64,000 nt of DNA from contig CAVVHP010000002.1 of assembly GCA_963748105.1 (NCBI GenBank), positions 1 to 64,000 on the forward strand, written 5' to 3'. Below the pieces are notes generated by a model. The model made no database searches, was not told the origin of the DNA, and saw nothing but the letters and a program-made list of their open reading frames with translations. The stretch comes from JAKAGZ01 sp963748105 (GTDB taxonomy: Bacteria; Bacteroidota; Ignavibacteria; Ignavibacteriales; Ignavibacteriaceae). Shown one piece after another: positions 1 through 10,100 of this stretch; positions within the stretch are counted from its first letter, which is position 1; each line of letters begins with the position of its first letter. The position numbers were made by a program, and so were the translations under genes.

Positions 1-1
1 A

Positions 2-1067
2 TTTCTCATTTCCATTTTTACAAAGCTTCAGAATAACCCGGTTAAAAATAAAATCGGTTTTGCACGTGTATTAATTATTAGCACCAACCAGGGAACTTGT
101 AATTCAGATTTCAAATGATGCAAAACTGCTCGGTAAATATTTGGATATAAATGTAATTTCCGTTTTTGGCGGAATGGATTACCAGAAACAGAGGAATATT
201 CTGCAGAAATATCCTGCGGATATAATTGTTGCAACTCCGGGGAGGCTAATGGATTTTTGTGAAAAGGATGATGTGAATCTCAGCAAGGTGGAAGTCCTGG
301 TTCTTGACGAGGCAGACAGGATGCTTGATATGGGATTTATCCCGGATGTTAAAAGAATTATCAGGAAGACTCCAAAAAGGGAAGACAGGCAGACGATGTT
401 CTTCAGCGCGACAATTAACCAGGATATCAGGAATCTTTCCAATCAGTGGACCGAAAACCCGGAACAGGTCTCAATTGATCCGGGTGAAATTGCGGTAAAA
501 TCGATTGAACAAAAGTTTTATATTGTCAGCAACAGGGAACGGTACCCGTTGCTTTATAATCTCATTAAGAATGAAAAACTTGACAGGGTAATGGTTTTCT
601 GCAACAGGAAAGATGAAGCCACGTTGATCGGGAATCTCCTTATAGGAAATGGGATAATAGCAAAAGTCATTTCAGGTGATGTCGATCAGAAAAAAAGAAT
701 AAGTGTGCTCAATGGATTTAAAGAAGGGAAGATAAATGTACTTGTTGCCACCGATGTAGCAGGGCGCGGAATCCATATTGAAGGAGTAAGTCACGTTATA
801 AATTATACTCTCCCTGATGATCCACAGGATTATGTCCACAGGATCGGCAGAACAGGCAGGGCCGGGGCTTCAGGGATTTCAATAAGTTTCGCCAGCGAGG
901 ACGATTCTTTCAAACTGCCTGCAATAGAAGATTTTATTGGCCATAAATTAAATTATATTCACCCGGATGCTAAAATGCTCGAAGCTCCTCCGAAGGGGAC
1001 TATAGCCGCCAAAACCAGCCCGGTACGGAAAAAGAGCTACCCGCGGAAAAATACAAGAAGACGGTAA
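2..1067 (+). CDS. DEAD-box ATP-dependent RNA helicase, 5' partial and frameshifted
   Basis: This is an RNA-unwinding ATPase of the DEAD-box family. Visible motifs in order are PTREL (motif Ia), a GG motif, TPGR (Ib), DEAD (motif II, in VLDEADRML), SAT (III), the helicase C-terminal domain with ATDVAGRGIH (V) and HRIGRTGRAG (VI), and a short basic tail ending in arginines. The N-terminal Q motif and Walker A lie left of the window. The reading frame entering at base 2 gives FLISIFTKLQ and VLII; it then shifts so that LAPTREL is read in the next frame. Removing one A near 74-80 restores VLILAPTREL. A stop at 72-74 blocks the downstream frame upstream of the shift, so the gene is broken as written. 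A sequencing error is the simplest explanation. Family is certain; the subtype (RhlE-like) is not. Confidence 0.88.
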
Positions 1068-1077
1068 ATGTTTGCGT

Positions 1078-1148
1078 GTTCAGGGTTCTGTGTTCAGTGC
1101 TTTAACGCAGAACAATGAACTCTGAGCCTTGAACGCTGAACCCTGAAC
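1078..1148. repeat. Inverted repeat of the TGAAC type, intergenic
   Basis: The arms GTTCAGGGTTC (1078-1088) and GAACCCTGAAC (1138-1148) are perfect inverted copies. The sequence between them is built from more TTCAG/CTGAA and GAAC pieces, so the whole block can fold back on itself. It sits just after the helicase stop codon and may act as its terminator. The same GAAC vocabulary recurs around the four-helix-bundle gene at 3.5-4.1 kb, which suggests a dispersed repeat family. Confidence 0.6.
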
Positions 1149-1237
1149 GCTGAACCCCAAACTCATCCCAAATTTCTTGATTATACTTACCGATATGGTT
1201 AATTTTTCCTTATTCTAAATTAATTCAGGATGCAGAA

Positions 1238-3508
1238 ATGAAAAATCAGAATTACATCTTTAAAGGAATCTTCTTTCTCCTTTTTTCCTCTTTATTTATC
1301 GTTTCATTTGCCCAGACACAAAATGAAAAAGCGAAATATTCAGATATTAGAAATGCAATTCTATCAGGCCGATCACTTCGGGGACAGTCCGGTCCGGCAA
1401 GTGTAAACTGGATCGATAATGGTTCAAAGTATTCTTACATAAAACATAATACTGCCACTAATAAAAGCGAGATCTGGGAATATGATCCGGCAAACGATAA
1501 GGATCAGATACTCTTCAATGGAGAAGGAGTGACATTTCCGGGTACTGACAAGTCATTTGAATACAGGTCTTTTCAATGGGGCAAAGATTCACAACACTTA
1601 TTATTTCAGAGTAACTTCAGAAAAATTTACAGAAGATCGGGAATTTCTGATTACTATGTCTATTCTCTTGCCAATAAGAATTTGAAGGAGGCTGCAAAAG
1701 ATGCAAGGACTGCCGAACTTTCACCGGATGGCTCAATGATTGGTTATGAACGCGATGGGAATATGTACGTCTATGATTTTAATTCAAAAAGTGAAAAACA
1801 GTTAACAAAGGACGGTGGAAAGGAAAACTATTTTAACGGTCATTACGATTGGGTGTATGAAGAGGAATTTGGACAGGCGCAGGCGTGGAACTGGTCGAAT
1901 GATAATAGATATATAGCATACTGGAATTTTGATGAAAGTCCTGTCCCGATTTTTCAGATGACAGATTTTGCGGGTCTGCATCCTGAATACCAGAAAATTG
2001 CCTACCCGCAGGTTGGAGATCCAAATCCGATTGTTAAAATTGGTGTGGTTGACGTTAAGACCGGGAAAAATATTTGGGTAGATACCGGCGACAGGGGAGA
2101 TTTTTATATCCCTAGGATTTACTGGACCAGTGTACCAAATGTACTTGCAATTGTTGTGCTTAACAGGGCACAGAATCACTTGAAATTATATTTTTATAAT
2201 GTGGTGACTGAAGAGAAAAAATTAATAATGGAAGAAAAATCAGATGCCTGGATTGATGTATTTGATTTTTACGGTGGCGTGAATGATATGTTTGCATTCC
2301 CTGAAAATATGGATGAATTTTTCTACATCTCAGACAGGGACGGACACCAGCACGTTTACAGGTATGCTTATGACGGGAGTTTGATAAACCAGGTTACTAA
2401 GGGCAACTGGACAGCTACAAAAGTTGATGGAATAGATACAAAAAATCATAAGATTTATTTTGAATCTACAGAGGTTTCTCCGACTCAACGCCAATTATAT
2501 TCAATTAATTTTGATGGTACAGATAAAGAGAGAATTACTAAAGTTGAAGGAACTCACAGGATAAATTTATCTCCTAATTGTGAATATTATCTTGATAGAT
2601 ATTCTAACTTGAGTACACCAACACAGGTTGAATTATCCAGTGTTTCAAAAGGAATGCTGAAAAAATTGGTTGATAATAAATCAGTCAGCGAATATCTTGA
2701 AAAACATTATTACTCACCAAAGGAGTTGTTTAGTTTTACTACTTCCGATTCAGTAAAATTGGATTGCTCAATAATAAAGCCGTACGATTTTGATCCGAAT
2801 AAAAAATATCCTGTTATACTCGCTATTTATGGAGGCCCCGGTTCTCAGGGAGTTTATAATTCTTTTGAATCTAGCAGCTGGCACCAGTACTTGGCACAAA
2901 AAGGCTACATAATTGTGAATATAAACAACAGGGGAACAGCAAATTACAGCAGTCACTTTATGAAGCAGGTTTATAAACATTTGGGTAAATGGGAAAGTAA
3001 AGATTTTGTTGAAACTGCAAAATATCTTTCTACTCTACCATACGTGGATAAGGACAATATGGCTATAATGGGCACGAGTTATGGTGGTTACAGCACCTGC
3101 TATACGATGGTAAATCATCCGGGAGTATTTAAAGTTGGAATTGCCAATTCTCCTGTAACTGACTGGAGATTATACGATGACATTTATACTGAAAGGTATA
3201 TGGGACTTCTGAGTGAAAATGAACAGGGCTATATCAATAGCTCTCCAACAACAAATGCCGGTAAATTAGAAGGCCATTTGCTTTTAATTCACTCTGATCT
3301 TGATGATAATGTGCATGTTGCAAATACAATGCAACTGTTAACAGCGTTAACAAACGCCGGAAAAGATTTTAATTTGAGAATTTTTCCTCCGGGAGCGCAT
3401 GGTGCTGCATATAATATGCAGAGTTACTTATTAGTTACGCAGGTTTATTACAATTATCTTGATCGTTGGTTGAACGGCGGTCATGATCAAATTAATATAA
3501 ATAAATAG
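1238..3508 (+). CDS. Dipeptidyl peptidase IV (S9B family serine peptidase), secreted
   Basis: A periplasmic exopeptidase that removes X-Pro or X-Ala dipeptides from peptide N-termini. At 756 residues it is a normal length for the family. An N-terminal signal peptide ends near FAQ (about residue 26). The beta-propeller domain (roughly 60-490) carries the DWVYEEEF motif, which holds the glutamate pair that binds the substrate N-terminus in DPP IV. The alpha/beta hydrolase domain follows, with the nucleophile in GTSYGGY (Ser614), Asp in HSDLDDNVH (about 690) and His in PGAHG (His721). The start ATG has AGGA about ten bases upstream. It stands alone between the helicase and the four-helix-bundle gene. 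The role is likely peptide nutrition. Confidence 0.93.
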   Translation: MKNQNYIFKGIFFLLFSSLFIVSFAQTQNEKAKYSDIRNAILSGRSLRGQSGPASVNWIDNGSKYSYIKHNTATNKSEIWEYDPANDKDQILFNGEGVTFPGTDKSFEYRSFQWGKDSQHLLFQSNFRKIYRRSGISDYYVYSLANKNLKEAAKDARTAELSPDGSMIGYERDGNMYVYDFNSKSEKQLTKDGGKENYFNGHYDWVYEEEFGQAQAWNWSNDNRYIAYWNFDESPVPIFQMTDFAGLHPEYQKIAYPQVGDPNPIVKIGVVDVKTGKNIWVDTGDRGDFYIPRIYWTSVPNVLAIVVLNRAQNHLKLYFYNVVTEEKKLIMEEKSDAWIDVFDFYGGVNDMFAFPENMDEFFYISDRDGHQHVYRYAYDGSLINQVTKGNWTATKVDGIDTKNHKIYFESTEVSPTQRQLYSINFDGTDKERITKVEGTHRINLSPNCEYYLDRYSNLSTPTQVELSSVSKGMLKKLVDNKSVSEYLEKHYYSPKELFSFTTSDSVKLDCSIIKPYDFDPNKKYPVILAIYGGPGSQGVYNSFESSSWHQYLAQKGYIIVNINNRGTANYSSHFMKQVYKHLGKWESKDFVETAKYLSTLPYVDKDNMAIMGTSYGGYSTCYTMVNHPGVFKVGIANSPVTDWRLYDDIYTERYMGLLSENEQGYINSSPTTNAGKLEGHLLLIHSDLDDNVHVANTMQLLTALTNAGKDFNLRIFPPGAHGAAYNMQSYLLVTQVYYNYLDRWLNGGHDQININK

Positions 3509-3515
3509 AGTTCTG

Positions 3516-3533
3516 AGTTCAATGTTCGGTGTT
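3516..3533 (+). repeat. Left arm of 18-bp inverted repeat around the four-helix-bundle gene
   Basis: Bases 3516-3533 are the exact reverse complement of 4118-4135. The core reads GTTCAATGTTCGGTGTT. The arm begins eight bases after the stop codon of the DPP IV gene. A degenerate second copy of the same words (TTCAATGTTTG) follows at about 3539. Confidence 0.85.
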
Positions 3534-3569
3534 TAGGATTCAATGTTTGATCGCAATTTAGACAATTAT

Positions 3570-3660
3570 AGAACCCGGTAGGTTTACCCGGCTAAGACGG
3601 GGGTGAAATATTTGTTGAAAAATATGGTACATAAATCAAAACCCCGTTAGGGGTGACATA
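3570..3660 (+). repeat. REP-like palindromic element with two GGGGTGA-ATA cores
   Basis: Two related cores are present: GGGGTGAAATATTTG near 3599-3613 and GGGGTGACATA at 3650-3660. Small palindromes precede them, ACCCGG/CCGG around 3573-3591 and CCCC-GTTA-GGGG at 3642-3653. No reading frame crosses the block. From memory it resembles short dispersed repeats in Bacteroidota intergenic regions, but I could not search for other copies. Confidence 0.5.
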
Positions 3661-3682
3661 TAAACTTAAAATATTATAAATT

Positions 3683-3723
3683 ATATACCTTCTTGCTTAG
3701 ATAGTGAAAGTAAGGAGGTATAT
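3683..3723 (+). promoter_or_regulatory. 16-bp stem-loop in the leader of the four-helix-bundle gene
   Basis: Bases 3683-3698 pair with 3708-3723 over 16 positions with only two G-U pairs, leaving a nine-base loop. The right arm contains AAGGAGG, a Shine-Dalgarno-like string. The GGGGG nearer the start codon (about 3730) is the likelier ribosome site. The hairpin ends 15 bases before the ATG, so it probably lies in the 5' leader and could control translation or mark the element's boundary. Confidence 0.6.
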
Positions 3724-3738
3724 TTATTTGGGGGTAAA

Positions 3739-4101
3739 ATGAAAATAAAAAAATTTGAAGAAATTGAAGCCTGGAAGGAGGCAAGGCTTCTGACAAATAA
3801 AATTTATGATCTCAATAAGAGCGGAGTAATATCAAAAGATTATGGATTAAAAGATCAACTTCAAAGAGCATCAGTTTCGATTATGGCAAATATTGCAGAA
3901 GGTTTTGATTCACATTCAAATAAACATTTTATTAATTTCCTTAATTATTCCTACAGGTCCGCATCTGAAGTACAGTCCTTGGTTTATATAGCATTGGACC
4001 AAAATTACTATACACAGGAACAATTTGATAAATTATATATGCAAACTGGAAAAATAAAAGGATTAATTGGTGGGTTTATAAAATATTTGAATAAAAAGTA
4101 A
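3739..4101 (+). CDS. Four-helix-bundle protein (23S rRNA intervening-sequence protein family)
   Basis: A 120-residue helical protein of the S23/IVP family (TIGR02436 type). That family is encoded inside 23S rRNA intervening sequences of some bacteria and is related to the Avd protein of diversity-generating retroelements. The family pattern is clear: W-K-E-A near residue 11, DQLQRASVSIMANIAEGF in the middle, and a later region with SASEVQSLVYIA. Its biochemical role is not established for stand-alone copies; nucleic-acid binding is assumed. No rRNA or reverse transcriptase is nearby. GGGGG lies just upstream of the ATG. The gene is bracketed by an 18-bp perfect inverted repeat and preceded by a REP-like block and a long hairpin, which makes it look like a small mobile cassette. 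Confidence 0.9.
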   Translation: MKIKKFEEIEAWKEARLLTNKIYDLNKSGVISKDYGLKDQLQRASVSIMANIAEGFDSHSNKHFINFLNYSYRSASEVQSLVYIALDQNYYTQEQFDKLYMQTGKIKGLIGGFIKYLNKK

Positions 4102-4117
4102 TAAACGTTGAACTTTG

Positions 4118-4135
4118 AACACCGAACATTGAACT
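4118..4135 (-). repeat. Right arm of 18-bp inverted repeat
   Basis: Exact inverted copy of 3516-3533, beginning 17 bases after the four-helix-bundle stop codon. Together the arms bound a unit of about 620 bp. I saw no obvious target-site duplication outside the arms. Confidence 0.85.
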
Positions 4136-4140
4136 TAAAA

Positions 4141-4175
4141 CAAAAATAGCGTACAATCTTCCGACTATACGCTAT
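4141..4175 (-). terminator. Intrinsic terminator of rpoD
   Basis: ATAGCGTA (4146-4153) pairs perfectly with TACGCTAT (4168-4175). On the minus strand the hairpin is followed by TTTTTG. It lies 24 bases beyond the rpoD stop codon. Confidence 0.75.
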
Positions 4176-4198
4176 TCGCTAAAAGACTAACCAACTAC

Positions 4199-5056
4199 TT
4201 ATCCAAGGTACGCTTTCAGGTTTTTACTCTTTACATTGTGTTTCAATCTGCGCAGAGCTTTTTCTTTTATCTGTCGTACTCTTTCGCGTGTAAGATCAAA
4301 TTTTTCTCCAATTTCTTCAAGAGTTGCTGATCTTTCACCATCAATTCCAAAATATAATCTTAAAACCTTTGCTTCTTTTTCACTTAAAGTAGAAAGTGCA
4401 TTTTCAACTTCTTTTTTGAGTGATTCTCTCATCAAAGTTGTGTCCGGTGAGGGCTGATCATCATTAGGAAGAACATCCATCAAACTGTTTTTATCATCAT
4501 CACCTGAAAATGGTGCATCCATTGATACGTGGCGTCCGGATATTTGCATAGCATATGCAACATCTTCCTGGGTCATATCTAATATGCCGGCAAGTTCCTT
4601 TGTTGTGGGTTTTCTTTCATATTCCTGTTCAAGGTCTCTGTATGCTTTGCTTATCTTACTTAAAGAACCCACTCTGTTTAGAGGAAGACGTACGATTCTT
4701 GACTGGTCTGCAATTGCCTGCATAATAGACTGCCTTACCCACCAAACAGCGTAAGAAATAAACTTAAATCCACGGGTTTCATCAAATCTCTGTGCGGCTT
4801 TAATAAGTCCGAGGTTTCCCTCATTGATTAAATCACCAAGGGATAATCCCTGGTTCTGAAATTGCTTTGCTACACTGACAACGAATCGAAGGTTAGCTTT
4901 TGTTAATGCATCAAGTGCACGTTTGTCACCTTTACGAATTCTAATTGCCAGCTCAATTTCCTGATCCGGAGTAAGTAGGTCAACTTTTCCAATTTCCTGC
5001 AAATACTGATCTAAAGATTTACTTTCCCTGTTTGTAAATTGCTTTGTTATCTTCAA
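4199..5056 (-). CDS. rpoD: Primary sigma factor RpoD/SigA
   Basis: The housekeeping sigma factor that directs RNA polymerase to promoters. It is about 285 residues, the short form usual in Bacteroidota, lacking region 1.1. Region 1.2 is near the N-terminus (SLDQYLQEIG). Region 2 has the core- and -10-binding helices (NLRFVVSVAKQF, then GLIKAAQRFD and YAVWWVRQSIMQAI). Region 3 and region 4.2 follow, the latter with TLEEIGEKFDLTRERVRQIK. I place the start at the TTG at 5056, because AGGAG at 5066-5070 is nine bases upstream; an in-frame TTG at 5065 touches that AGGAG and is unlikely. It is single and monocistronic. Highly confident. Confidence 0.96.
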   Translation of the reverse strand: MKITKQFTNRESKSLDQYLQEIGKVDLLTPDQEIELAIRIRKGDKRALDALTKANLRFVVSVAKQFQNQGLSLGDLINEGNLGLIKAAQRFDETRGFKFISYAVWWVRQSIMQAIADQSRIVRLPLNRVGSLSKISKAYRDLEQEYERKPTTKELAGILDMTQEDVAYAMQISGRHVSMDAPFSGDDDKNSLMDVLPNDDQPSPDTTLMRESLKKEVENALSTLSEKEAKVLRLYFGIDGERSATLEEIGEKFDLTRERVRQIKEKALRRLKHNVKSKNLKAYLG

Positions 5057-5301
5057 TTTTATCAACTCCTGAATGATTTATAGTTTCCAAAATATATAAC
5101 ACGTGGGCGTTTAATAAGTTCCAATTCTACCCCTGTTTTTAACGGAAAAAGACAACTAATATACAAAATTTCTTTATCTAAAGAAAACATTATTTATATT
5201 AAAATAAAACTTTAACTGAAGGAAAGTAAGTCATAATAAAGATGCCCTTTTAGAGTATTTTAACATCGAAAGAATACTGAATTAGTTAAAAATCAGCTTT
5301 T

Positions 5302-5505
5302 TCACCTAATTCTGGACGGGCCCCTTAAAATTCTTGCAGGAAGAGTAATTATTGCCTCCAGAGCCTTAAATAAGCCAGTTACAGTAATTCCTATTAGCCT
5401 GAAAGGCAGCATAAACAGCCAGACAAAAGGGTAGGCTATAATGGCTAAAATTGCCAGCGGCCAGCAGAAAAATAGTAAAACCAGCCATAAAAGGAATGTC
5501 ATCAT
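5302..5505 (-). CDS. Small hydrophobic membrane protein, unknown function
   Basis: A 67-residue protein. The first 40 or so residues are almost entirely hydrophobic (two probable membrane helices separated by a proline-tyrosine turn). The C-terminus is basic and ends in arginines, so it probably sits in the inner membrane with its tail in the cytoplasm. AGAGG precedes a double ATG. I do not recognise a family. The hydrophobic composition and the ribosome site argue it is real, but it stands alone between rpoD and the transporter gene. Confidence 0.55.
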   Translation of the reverse strand: MMTFLLWLVLLFFCWPLAILAIIAYPFVWLFMLPFRLIGITVTGLFKALEAIITLPARILRGPSRIR

Positions 5506-5599
5506 TTTGTTACCTCTGTTAGATTCACTTGAAATTTCCGTGCTGATAAGCTATCAAATTTCTAAAGTTTTCAAAGCAAAAAATGATGAGGCAATCTTT

Positions 5600-6869
5600 T
5601 TATTGATGAGCGGTTTTAACTGCTAAAAATTTATTATAGAGATACATTAATAATGTTGCCAGAATACCAACTCCTATTAAAGAAAACCAGACAAGATTCA
5701 TATTGCCGGTGTCTTTTGCGGTTTCATAAAGCCATCCGCCTATTGGATCCCCGACAAATCTTGCTATTGCAATTGGTAGGAATGCGTATCCCTGGTATAA
5801 TCCCTGCTGTCCGGCAGGAGCAATTTCAGAAATATATTCGTAATAGCGTGGAGCCTGTGTCATTTCTCCAATCGAGAATGAAACTACCCCGGCAGCAATT
5901 GTGATTATGCTCGGATGGATAGCTATTATTATCCAGATTAAGCTGGAAACAAAAAATCCTGTAAGAATCGCTTTCTCTGTCGGGTAGTTTTTTTGTCAGC
6001 CAGTTTATAGGTATCTGGAAAAGTATTATCGCCCCGGCACCTCCCCATGATTGAATAATTTCATAAGGTGCGTTTTTACCAATGAAGTCGGTGATGTAAT
6101 ATGGAATTATTATATACTCCTGCCAGAAGATTATCCAGTAAAGAGAATATATCAGCAGGAAAATCATAAATCTAAAGTTTCCCAAAACAACAAAAAGATT
6201 TTTCATCTTCTTGCCAAGCGATTCAACCGGAACGGTAATTTCACTTTTTATATCTTTATAAAATAACAGGTTTACAATTAACATAGCAAAGCAGGAAATT
6301 GCGGAGACCATGTAAACAAATTCATATCCTATACTGTCTCTTACGAAGTAAGCAATTGTAGGACCTATCATAGCGCCGATATTTACAAGCCAGTAATAAA
6401 TTGCAAAGCCAAGTGATTTTGTCTCTGGTTTTGATCCGGCAGCAACTGTTCCCAGCACAGAAGGTTTAATAAAACTTCCACCGATGGCCGTGAATATCAG
6501 GAAAATCATTATAAGCCAGTATTGGTCTAAATTTCCGTAGATCCCTGAGAATGCCTGCATACCAACCGAGCCGATTAAAAAATAACCGAGAGCCAGAGTT
6601 GTGAAGCAGACATTAAAAGCTTTTCTGAACCCCCATTTATCTGCAAGAGTTCCACCCAGTATTGGAAGGAGATATATCAGTCCACCGAAAATACCGGAAA
6701 GTTGCCCGGCCTGTGCTTCAGAAAAGCCAAGTTTATTTCTCATATAAACCATGAATACAATCTGCTGGCCGTAATAAGCGAGCCTTTCAAAAAGCTCCAT
6801 AATATTTGCGACCCAGAATGACTTGTGAAACCCCTCTTTCACTTCACCAAGTTTAGCTGAAATATCCAA
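5600..6869 (-). CDS. Proton-dependent oligopeptide transporter (POT/PTR2 family), frameshifted
   Basis: An inner-membrane major-facilitator symporter that probably imports di- and tripeptides with protons. The POT signature ExxER occurs as ELFERLAYYG in helix 1, and the protein is built of repeated hydrophobic helices. The frame breaks in a run of seven T at 5989-5995. With six, WLTKNYPTEKAILTGFF reads through into the downstream frame (MTQAPRYYEYIS and so on), giving about 420 residues, which is normal for bacterial members. As written, the first frame runs into unrelated sequence. I prefer the TTG at 6869, five bases after AGGAG, over the TTG at 6884. The shift in a homopolymer suggests a sequencing error. 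A peptide importer fits with the secreted DPP IV nearby; the substrate is inferred from family only. Confidence 0.82.
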
Positions 6870-7122
6870 ATTTACTCCTGTCAATTTGTAAAAACACTTC
6901 TCAAATTCGGGAATTTTGACCGTTAACTAACTCAACCATACCGTATACTAATTAGTCCTACCTATTTATGCTAAAATTCTGTAAATTCGTTTTAATTAAG
7001 AATAAATGCAGAATTTCTTTTTTGCAGATTTGTATCGTTAATTAATGGTAATAATTTATTTAATTATTTATTAAATGGCTAAAATATTCTGACAGTTAAA
7101 ACTCATTTGGGGGAGTGATAAT

Positions 7123-10100
7123 ATGGCAAAAAATCTACTACGAGCTCTTATTATTTTCCTGTTTTTTAATATTGGCATAATTCCGCAGGCTAAAATTAGT
7201 AAGCCATTAAAAATAAATGATAATATCACCTATACAAAGTTGAATATTAATAATATCTCAACTTATTATTATAATAACGGCGATACAGATCTCAATCCGA
7301 GAAATTACTTCAAGTTATGCAGGTTTTGAATTTCCTAAAAATTCGGGAAGAACAGCGATTTTTGAGTCTGGTTTGGTATGGGGGACAAAAGTTGCCGGTG
7401 ACACAATTCCAAGGGTATGCGGCTCAACATACGGATCAGGCCTGCAGCCGGGCATAATAATGTCTGATGGAACCGCTTCCGATCCTTCAAATCCCAAATA
7501 CAGAATTTACAGGGTAAGGCCGGATGTTTACCCGGGAGGCCCGCAGGTTGATTTGTCCGGCGAAGCTAAAGAAGAAGGGACAACAGAACAACAGTTAAGA
7601 ACTCAGTATGAGCAGGACTGGACCCAGTGGCCGGCTGATATCGGAGCTCCCTATGTTGATAAGAATAATAATGGCGTGTATGATCCCTCTGCAGATATCC
7701 CGGGTGTAAAAGGGGCCGACCAGACCTTATGGTATGTAGCTAATGATCTTGATTCACTTCAGGCTAAACGACTTTATGGCACCTCTTCAATTGGAATGGA
7801 AATGCAGGTAACCGCCTGGGCTTACAACAGGGAGGGGGCTCTGGGCAACACGCAATTCAGGAAGTTTAAATTGATTAATAAATCAAAACCGTCTATTAAT
7901 TCAACCGGCATTACTTATGACAGCATGTATGTTACCTACTGGTCTGATCCCGACCTTGGGTATGTCGGCGATGATTATTTAGGAACTGATACCACGAACA
8001 ATTTTATCTATGTATATAACGGAAATGACATTGATATTGATTATTCTCCTCTTCCTCCCCCGGCAATTGCCTATAATCTTATTCAGGGTCCTGTAGTGGA
8101 TTCTCCCGGCAGCACCGCGATGTTCGATGGCCGTATAATACAGGATAAAAAAAATCTTAATATTTCTGCCAGCATAGCTTTTTGGGGAGGTGGTGCAAAT
8201 TTAGGGGATCCGCCAATGGGTTATAGTCCCTGGGGATCAATTGAATTTTATCGGTTTATGCGGGGACTTTACTCAACAGGTGATCCAATGATAGATCCTG
8301 TTTCAAAAAAGATAACAACTTTCTACGCGCCCGGCGACCCGGTAAAACAATCCGGATGGTTTGAAGGAATTGAGAAACCTCCAGGTGACAGGAGAAGTAT
8401 AATGTCCAGCGGCCCATTTAATATGGCTCCCGGCGATACGCAGGAAGTTGTATATGCAATTACGGCTGCAGGGGGCACCGACAGGTTGAATTCGATAAAG
8501 CTTCTTAGATATTATAATGATGAAATTGCGACATTTTATCAAAACGGACTTAATATCTCTCCTGGGCTTCCGGTTGTAAAAGCGGACATCAATTATGATC
8601 TTAACGGTATTAATCTGGATTGGGGAAATGACCGGGCTTTAAATGATACAATCGAAAATTTTAACAAAGATGGTTATAGTTTTCAGGGATATAATGTTTA
8701 CCAGCTGCCGTATCCGGAATATAACTTCAGACAAGACGGGGTTCGATTAGCCACTTTTGATAAAATTGACGGGATAAAAAATATTCCCGGCGCGGTGATG
8801 GATCAGAGTTCCGGATATAAAAAATCAGGAACTTTACAATTTGGAAGTGATTCTGGGATTCAAAGAAGTCTTAGAGTTTCAAGGGATTCGGTTACGGAAA
8901 ATCATCTTATCAATGGGAAAAAATATTATTTTGCGGTAACAGGCTATTACTATAACCCAAATAATTCAACCCCGGCTATCGAGAGCTTGTTTAAAGTTGT
9001 TAGCACGGTTTATAGAGAAGACGCATCCGGTTTAAAATATAATGATTCGCTTAATGTAATCCATTCCGCCGGTCAATCAGATTTTGATAATATAGTCTAT
9101 GCGGCAGTTTATGATCCTCAAAAAATGAATTCTAAAAAATATTCGATTGTATTTGACAGGGACAGCGTAAAATATGGCAATTACTATTATAGCTTTTTAG
9201 TATGGAATTTAATTGATTCGACAAACAATAGGATATTAATAAATAAACAAGATAATATTCAGGGAACTATTTTTGAATTACCTTATTATGGAATAAGGCT
9301 GGGGGTAAGTATACCCTCTAATGATTTAACCGATTATCATAAATCGTTTTCGTCTTATGATCAAACCGTAAAAGCAAATCCAAATACAAATCCTTTAAAA
9401 ATTGTCGATGTAAGAATATTTGCGGGACCTGAAACCGGCAGGGCATATAAAATGTTTCCCGGGGGCGGCGACTCTGTTTCCGATGAAGATTTGAAGCAGG
9501 ACCTCGAATTCAGGTTCACCGGGGTCAGGGAGTCTGGTGCATCTACACCTGAGGATACCAGCATTAAATCTGGCGGTTCAATGGCAACGCTGGTGAATCA
9601 AGATAAAACCATAAGCAAAAGGGTGAGAATTCCTTTCGAATTATGGGAAGTAGAAAGAAACAGGCAGATTAATGTGGCAATCTATTCACGCAATGCCAAC
9701 TACAGTGATCCTGATCCCTGGGGGAGTAACGGAACACCGCTTTATTACAGGGCGGAGGGGCGGTCATATATTGTTCCGGTGGCGACAGATTATAATGAAT
9801 ACGCTTCCGTTAATGATGTTACACTTACAAGTCCGAAAGCAACCTGGGGTTTATTTTTTGATAATACCGGGTCCTTTTCCTGGTCTCTTGGAATTCATAA
9901 TAATCTGAAATCACACTGGGATACCGGGGATGAATTAGTTGTTCATTATACTGTTCCTGTATCTGCCGGTGATGTTTATTCATTTACCACACCTGTTTAT
10001 AAGCCGGCAACAGGTCAGGAATTTATTCCTGGTGAATATAAATTATACCAGAATTTTCCGAATCCTTTCAACCCGTCTACCAGTATAAGGTATAATGTGC

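Noticed and set aside
3739..4101. A diversity-generating retroelement, because the gene is related to avd
   Set aside because: There is no reverse transcriptase, no template/variable repeat pair and no target gene nearby.
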